DNA of 64,000 nucleotides, taken from assembly GCA_021234155.1 (NCBI GenBank), contig JAJEKV010000077.1, forward strand, positions 724,784 to 788,783, written 5' to 3'. Positions 59,761 through 64,000 of the stretch are shown one piece after another. Under the pieces are notes generated by a model. It made no database searches. It was not told the origin of the DNA and saw only the letters and a program-made list of their open reading frames with translations. Position 1 is the first letter of the stretch, and each line of letters begins with the position of its first letter. Both the position numbers and the translations under genes were made by a program. Source of the stretch: Isoetes taiwanensis (Eukaryota; Streptophyta; Lycopodiopsida; Isoetales; Isoetaceae).

Positions 59761-62236
59761 TGTTGCCCATTTCTCTGGGCAACATGGACTAGCATCTATT
59801 ATCAAAAACTTTTTGTTTCATCTATATTTCCTCTAAGGAAAAGTTTTGCTATTGTGATCCCATTAGAGTTTGGAAGACATTTGACCAAGTTTGGAAGGCA
59901 TTGGGGATCTCCCTTTTTATAGCCTAATCTTTTCCTTGAGGTAAAACACCTTTTAGACACATTCCCATTTGTTTAACATTTTCCTTTGATTTGAAGACCA
60001 GGCAAAGGCTATAGCAAGATTATCAAGGAAGCACAAGATGTTTTACCAAAGCTCAAACTTATGAAGCTTGCTTGAGTTTCATTAGTAGTTTGAAGTCACA
60101 CACATAAGGAGGCCATCTTGGAAATGAAACGCGGTTTTATTCTAGCCTTGAAGTTTGGAAGACCCTTATAGAAGTTTGAAGACCCTTAGGCTTTGAGCAA
60201 ACGTGATATCTTCACCTATGAGGTATGATTTGAGCATTAGAGACAATCTGGAGATGAAATCAAGTGCTACAGAGGTACCCATCTTGTCTTCATTCCATAT
60301 CCACCCTTTTATGTCCTATGAACCTTTTATAACCTTTCTTTCACCATTTTTTCCACTTTTGAGACCTTTTCCCATCATTTCACTACCCATTTTTTATTGA
60401 TCCTACCTTCAATTGAGAATTGCCCCTAATGATCTTGAAAACTTCAAAGGCAAGAAAAACTCTTTTTTCATTCTCATTTCATCTTCCTAAACCCTAGTAT
60501 AGCTTTGTTTTACACCCTTTTCCCATCTTATTCCCATGACTTTTTCACCATCCCTATGTTGCAATATTCATTGACCATGGGTCAAAATGGACAAAAATTC
60601 AAATGTTTCAGTTTGACTTGAAAACCTTCTAGATGGGAAGCTTGGCAAAAAAGAGCTAACTTGGCCTTTTTTAAATTTGAAAACCCTTTTGGGAAGGCCT
60701 TCAAAATTGATTCTTGGGATGCGTGTAAAAAAAATAAAACCTATTCTAGCCTATCTACCCCGCTCTATTTCTCAAGATGGTTCAGTCACCCCCCTCCCCC
60801 AATTTTTCCACGCGCAATAGGTGGCGGGGGCACACCGGCCGGGTGTCCCCTCTCAAGGTGGCACGTAAATTTAATAGTGGGGTCAACACTATTCCTTATA
60901 TACGAAAAAACACCAGACTTCGCTTTTTGCCATTGGGATATATCACATTCGGTAAAATTTTTGACTCTAACCCTAGAAAATAGGGAAGTCGCTAAAATTT
61001 GGCCAATTCGCCATAATTTGATTGAATCTCGGCCAATTTTCTCCGAGATCAACTCCCTAACCTTTTCCGGGACCTTGGGGACCCTCTCCGTGGCACTTGA
61101 TCCGGGTGGAGAAATTGCTCAAATTTGGCCTTTTAAATCACTTCTACTGAGCTAGTTTTGTGGGAAGAACAGCTTCTTAAACCAAAGATACAGATCAAAT
61201 CTGGGACGCCCCTCGAGATAGACCTCTCAGGATCTTGAAAGACCGCTATTATCTTGATCTCGCTTCTACCGTGATTTTGCTCGCTTTCGAAATTGAATGA
61301 TCTCGGGTTCCTTGCAGACTAGTTCGACATTGAGGCACTTCTGCCATAACTCAAATAATCATTTCATTTAGCTTCATTGGTAGATCCGAGATTCTCTAGA
61401 GGCTCATGCACTGGAATTCGCCCCTCAAGCACTATTATATTCTAAGCTTTGGTAATGCCAGTTGACACTATCAAATTTTTGTATTACATTATTATATTAT
61501 GATAATGCATAGTCTTTGCCTGAAAATTATTGTCATCATTATACATTCATCTTTGGTAATTTGCATTGTTTTTTCAAAGCTAAAACTAAAAAAGCTAAGC
61601 CAAAAAATATTTATTCCAAGTTATATTCTCTTTAGGAAGTTGCATTCCATCTTCACAAAAACATTAGAAACCTATACATTCAAAGAAAACATATAAAAGA
61701 ACTTCTTCCATGACCAGCATACAAAGAGTTATGCTTTTCTCGAGGCTTTGGCTACTTACAGAGAAAAACTAAAACATCTTTTGCTATTTAAACCCTATGC
61801 ACGTGATCTAGGGGCTATTCTGAAGTTGCCTGCACAGATCCCAACTCAAAATTCCTTATCAAGCTCCATCTGCAAAATTTGGCTCTCTGTTTTGGCACTG
61901 GCCAACTTTTTGACCCGACTTTGACCTAGATTTTTCTCAGCCTTTCCCTATTCAAATCAAGTCAAATCTTCACCATGGGCCTCCCTCATTTTGATGATCA
62001 TCTATACCACCAATCACATCTCGAAAATCTCACAAGGTGTGTCTGCAAAACCAATTTTTGCTCTGACAGTTTTTTCAGTTTCAGGGACTCTAGTGATTTT
62101 GAAGAAACCATTATTTCAAAATGATTTTTCTCGCTTCATATGTTGAGGATTGATCACCCTAAGTGATCTGGAGGTCCTAACCAATTTGTTTGAGCTCCCT
62201 TGAGGTTAGACTAAAATTCCAGGTTTTAGGCTAACA
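59761..62236 (+). repeat. 3' LTR of the Tat-like element
   Basis: 2,476 bp from TGTTGCCC to GGCTAACA, defined on the left by the polypurine tract and on the right by the abrupt start of GC-rich gag sequence. The first 23 bases hold a perfect 7-bp hairpin (GTTGCCC and GGGCAAC). Followed by ATTCT, against ATTAT before copy A, which is not a convincing target-site duplication. Confidence 0.88.
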
Positions 62237-63399
62237 ATTCTCCGCCAAGTGCGTGTCCTTCGCTATAGCGGTTAGCGCTTGGCGTGGATAGCGAGATTCC
62301 CTTCTTCAAGAGCTGGATCAGCTCCGCCGCTACCCTCGCAGCAGGCCCGGTGGTTAGAGGTGTGACCCTATAATCCGTGGGAACTCCCCAGATCACCTCC
62401 CCGGAGGAGCCGCCAAACGCCGCTTTTCCTGATCCGGAGATTAGTGCACCGGCAAAGTGCCTGTCTCCAAAAACTCCTACAGTGCTGGGTTTAGGGTCCA
62501 TGGTGGACCTTCTTCGACTTCTCCGGCACGGGTGGCGGGGCTTGGGCTGGTTCTTGACGCCCCCCCTTCACGTATACATGCGTTACGCTTGCAAGACAAT
62601 CATTGTACCTCGGGTCCAACGCGGCGGGTACTCACCCGTACACCTCCATACGACGGCTTGAACTCACGGTGATCACGGCAAAGGATGAATTCCGCTTCGC
62701 CCACCTTTTTGCTTCTTCACTACCTTGGGGTGGCTTGGGCCGCAGGGGTGGGCATGCATTGGAGTCCAAATAAGACTCCCGGCGTACCGTCTTCCGGGCT
62801 CATCCGACTGCCCAGGCTTCTTCCTCTTCATCTTCCTCCTCTTCAACTACTTCCCTCCTCGCCAGGTTCATCCCACCTCGGCGTGGGCTAGGTTCTTGTG
62901 GACACTTTGTTCCCCATGGCCTATCTCTCCCTACGCCCTCTTCCTCGGCTCCTTCTCCTTCTCCTTCTCCTCCCTCTCCTTTTTCTTCTGGGCCATTTGT
63001 CTCCTCCGGCCACTCCTTCACTTTCTCCTTCCCCTTCTTCTTGCTTGAAGAAGGGGCTGGTCTTGCGGGGCCTACTGGGTTGGTCTTGGTCCTAGCTGCT
63101 TTCTTTGTTGGTCTTGGTCTGCGCTGCTGCCGCTGTCTCCCCGTGCTCCTCCCCTCCTGGTCGGACAGGGGGCCAAGGTGACGGGTCTCGTCGATTTGTT
63201 GTTCCTCCCTACTAGTTTCTACTCCCAGGGCTCCCTCTTGCGATGCATGGAAGGTTTCGTCCGTCGAAGAAGACTCCTCCTCTGGCCTCGGCCGGAGGTG
63301 CTCTAGGATCTGTTTTTCATGTCCTCCAGCTGCTGCTGCCGCCATCGAAGGGGAGCGCCTTGGGCCAACTTTCCTCATGGTGCATTTGGTCCTCGCCAT
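62237..63399 (-). pseudogene. Gypsy-type gag of a second, minus-strand element
   Basis: ATG at 63399 starts MARTKCTMRKVGPRR, followed by Ala-rich, Glu/Ser-rich and Lys/Arg/Pro-rich disordered regions to a stop at 62800. After frame shifts the frame 62226-62501 continues with VFGDRHFAGALISGSGKAA and VIWGVPTDYRVTPLTTGPAA. It is cut at 62236 by the Tat-like 3' LTR. The N-terminus resembles the histone H3 tail. Assignment to gag rests on its position between a primer-binding site and the expected pol, not on a recognised capsid domain. Confidence 0.6.
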
Positions 63400-63950
63400 G
63401 TCTTACAGTTAGGGAAACTGATGACGTAAGGCTGATCAAGAGAGAGAAGGTTGTAGGCAAGGTTGGGGGGAAATGAGGTGGCAAAAAGGTATTTTAAAAA
63501 GGAAGATGCTCTAGGGAATATTCTCCTACCATTAATAGGTCTAATAATTAGCCCCCCTTATTAAATACTCCAATATACCTAATTATTAATATGTACTTAA
63601 TACTGTATTATACTAAATTTTCGAATTTTTCCTAATGGTTTGAAGTGTTAATTATGAATTTGCACCGTTTTTCACCCAGGTCTCGGATTGGCATGATTCT
63701 TCGACCCATTTTAGGTGAAATTCGATGCTGATGCATAATTTCCACTCCAATTTTACTAGAATATTAATTTGACTCATCCTTTTTCCTCATCTAACACTTA
63801 GCCTATTCTTACAGACCCACTACCTAAGAGAAAATTTTTCTCCTATTTTCGAGGTTCCATGGTGGAAATTTCTATTTCACACCCTATTAGGCCTGTTAGA
63901 CTATTTTCAGGGATATAGTCAGTGCTAGTTCCTGGTCAACCAAGAACATT
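63400..63950 (-). other. Leader between primer-binding site and gag
   Basis: About 550 bp, AT-rich, non-coding, as expected for an LTR-element leader. Confidence 0.6.
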
Positions 63951-63963
63951 GCTCTGATACCAT
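63951..63963 (-). promoter_or_regulatory. Primer-binding site for initiator tRNA-Met
   Basis: The minus strand reads TGGTATCAGAGC, the standard plant retrotransposon site complementary to the initiator methionine tRNA 3' end, one base after a TCACA end. Confidence 0.92.
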
Positions 63964-64000
63964 TGTGACGCTCCCTACTAAATATACGGCTCCCAGTTTC
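63964..64000 (-). repeat. LTR end of the minus-strand element, cut by the window edge
   Basis: Everything to the right of the primer-binding site should be its 5' LTR, ending ...GGGAGCGTCACA on the minus strand. Only 37 bases are in the window. Confidence 0.8.

Larger units (their letters stand above)
42738..62236 (+). mobile_element. Tat-like Ty3/gypsy element, internally duplicated
   Basis: The 5' LTR starts at 42738 and the single 3' LTR ends at 62236. Between them lies copy A of the internal region, a repeated flank, a second 5' LTR and copy B with the intact 3' end. The element proper (copy B plus 3' LTR) would be 51382-62236, about 10.9 kb. Domain order is gag, protease, aRNH, RT, RNase H, integrase. 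It is non-functional because of frame breaks. Confidence 0.85.

Noticed and set aside
42733-62241. Five-base target-site duplication for the Tat-like element
   Set aside because: ATTAT and ATTCT differ and the flanks are unrelated, so a simple insertion is not supported.
62685-63095. Plus-strand Leu/Pro/Ser-rich ORFs
   Set aside because: Antisense shadows of the GC-rich, Glu/Lys-rich minus-strand gag.
63300-63399. Histone H3 gene
   Set aside because: Only the first ten residues resemble H3; the rest is disordered and lies behind a retrotransposon primer-binding site.
1-64000. CRISPR arrays, rRNA genes, bacterial-type operons
   Set aside because: No regular spacer-repeat arrays and no rRNA-like segments were seen; the content is clearly plant nuclear.

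Overview
The window looks like nuclear DNA of a land plant with a large, repeat-rich genome. Evidence: spliceosomal GT-AG introns with pyrimidine-rich acceptors, a plant-type protein phosphatase 1 inhibitor-2 gene, a PPR pseudogene, a broken Gfo/Idh/MocA oxidoreductase exon, a chromodomain Ty3/gypsy element, Tat-like gypsy elements carrying an extra RNase H, and a LINE. Nothing fixes the species; a fern, lycophyte or gymnosperm is a guess from the TE mix and low gene density. I see no rRNA, CRISPR or bacterial-type operon.

Layout. 1-202: foldback repeat. 3.3-8.2 kb (minus): the best-supported host gene, a PP1 inhibitor-2-like gene with four phase-consistent exons; its expected start codon reads ATT and a foldback element abuts its 5' exon. 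8.2-11.1 kb: foldback element, microsatellite and stacked LINE 3' fragments. 11.1-14.1 kb: short tandem repeats and a GC-rich island. 14.1-17.2 kb (minus): a LINE with ORF1-like, endonuclease and RT domains. 17.2-19.6 kb (plus): Tat-like gypsy fragment with an RNase H before the RT. 19.6-27.7 kb: PPR relic, then over 3 kb of purine-biased degenerate repeat. 27.7-28.2 kb (minus): broken oxidoreductase exon. 29.7-34.6 kb (minus): chromovirus pol and gag. 34.8-36.3 kb (minus): unrecognised broken coding region, followed by about 600 bp with three GC-rich palindromes. 37-41.7 kb: featureless apart from small duplications. 41.7-59.1 kb: tandem duplication of an approximately 8.67 kb unit carrying a Tat-like element, whose single 3' end and 3' LTR follow at 59.1-62.2 kb. 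62.2-64 kb (minus): gag, leader and primer-binding site of another gypsy element, cut by that 3' LTR.

How it fits together. Almost everything is transposon-derived and decayed by frameshifts and stops. The two Tat-like families share the unusual order gag-PR-aRNH-RT-RNaseH-INT; that architecture, the tandem 8.67 kb unit, the GC-rich palindromes and the unrecognised 34.8-36.3 kb coding region are the points most worth a second look. Many differences between the duplicated copies are short indels concentrated in GC/CpG-rich patches, so part of the decay may be sequencing or assembly error.
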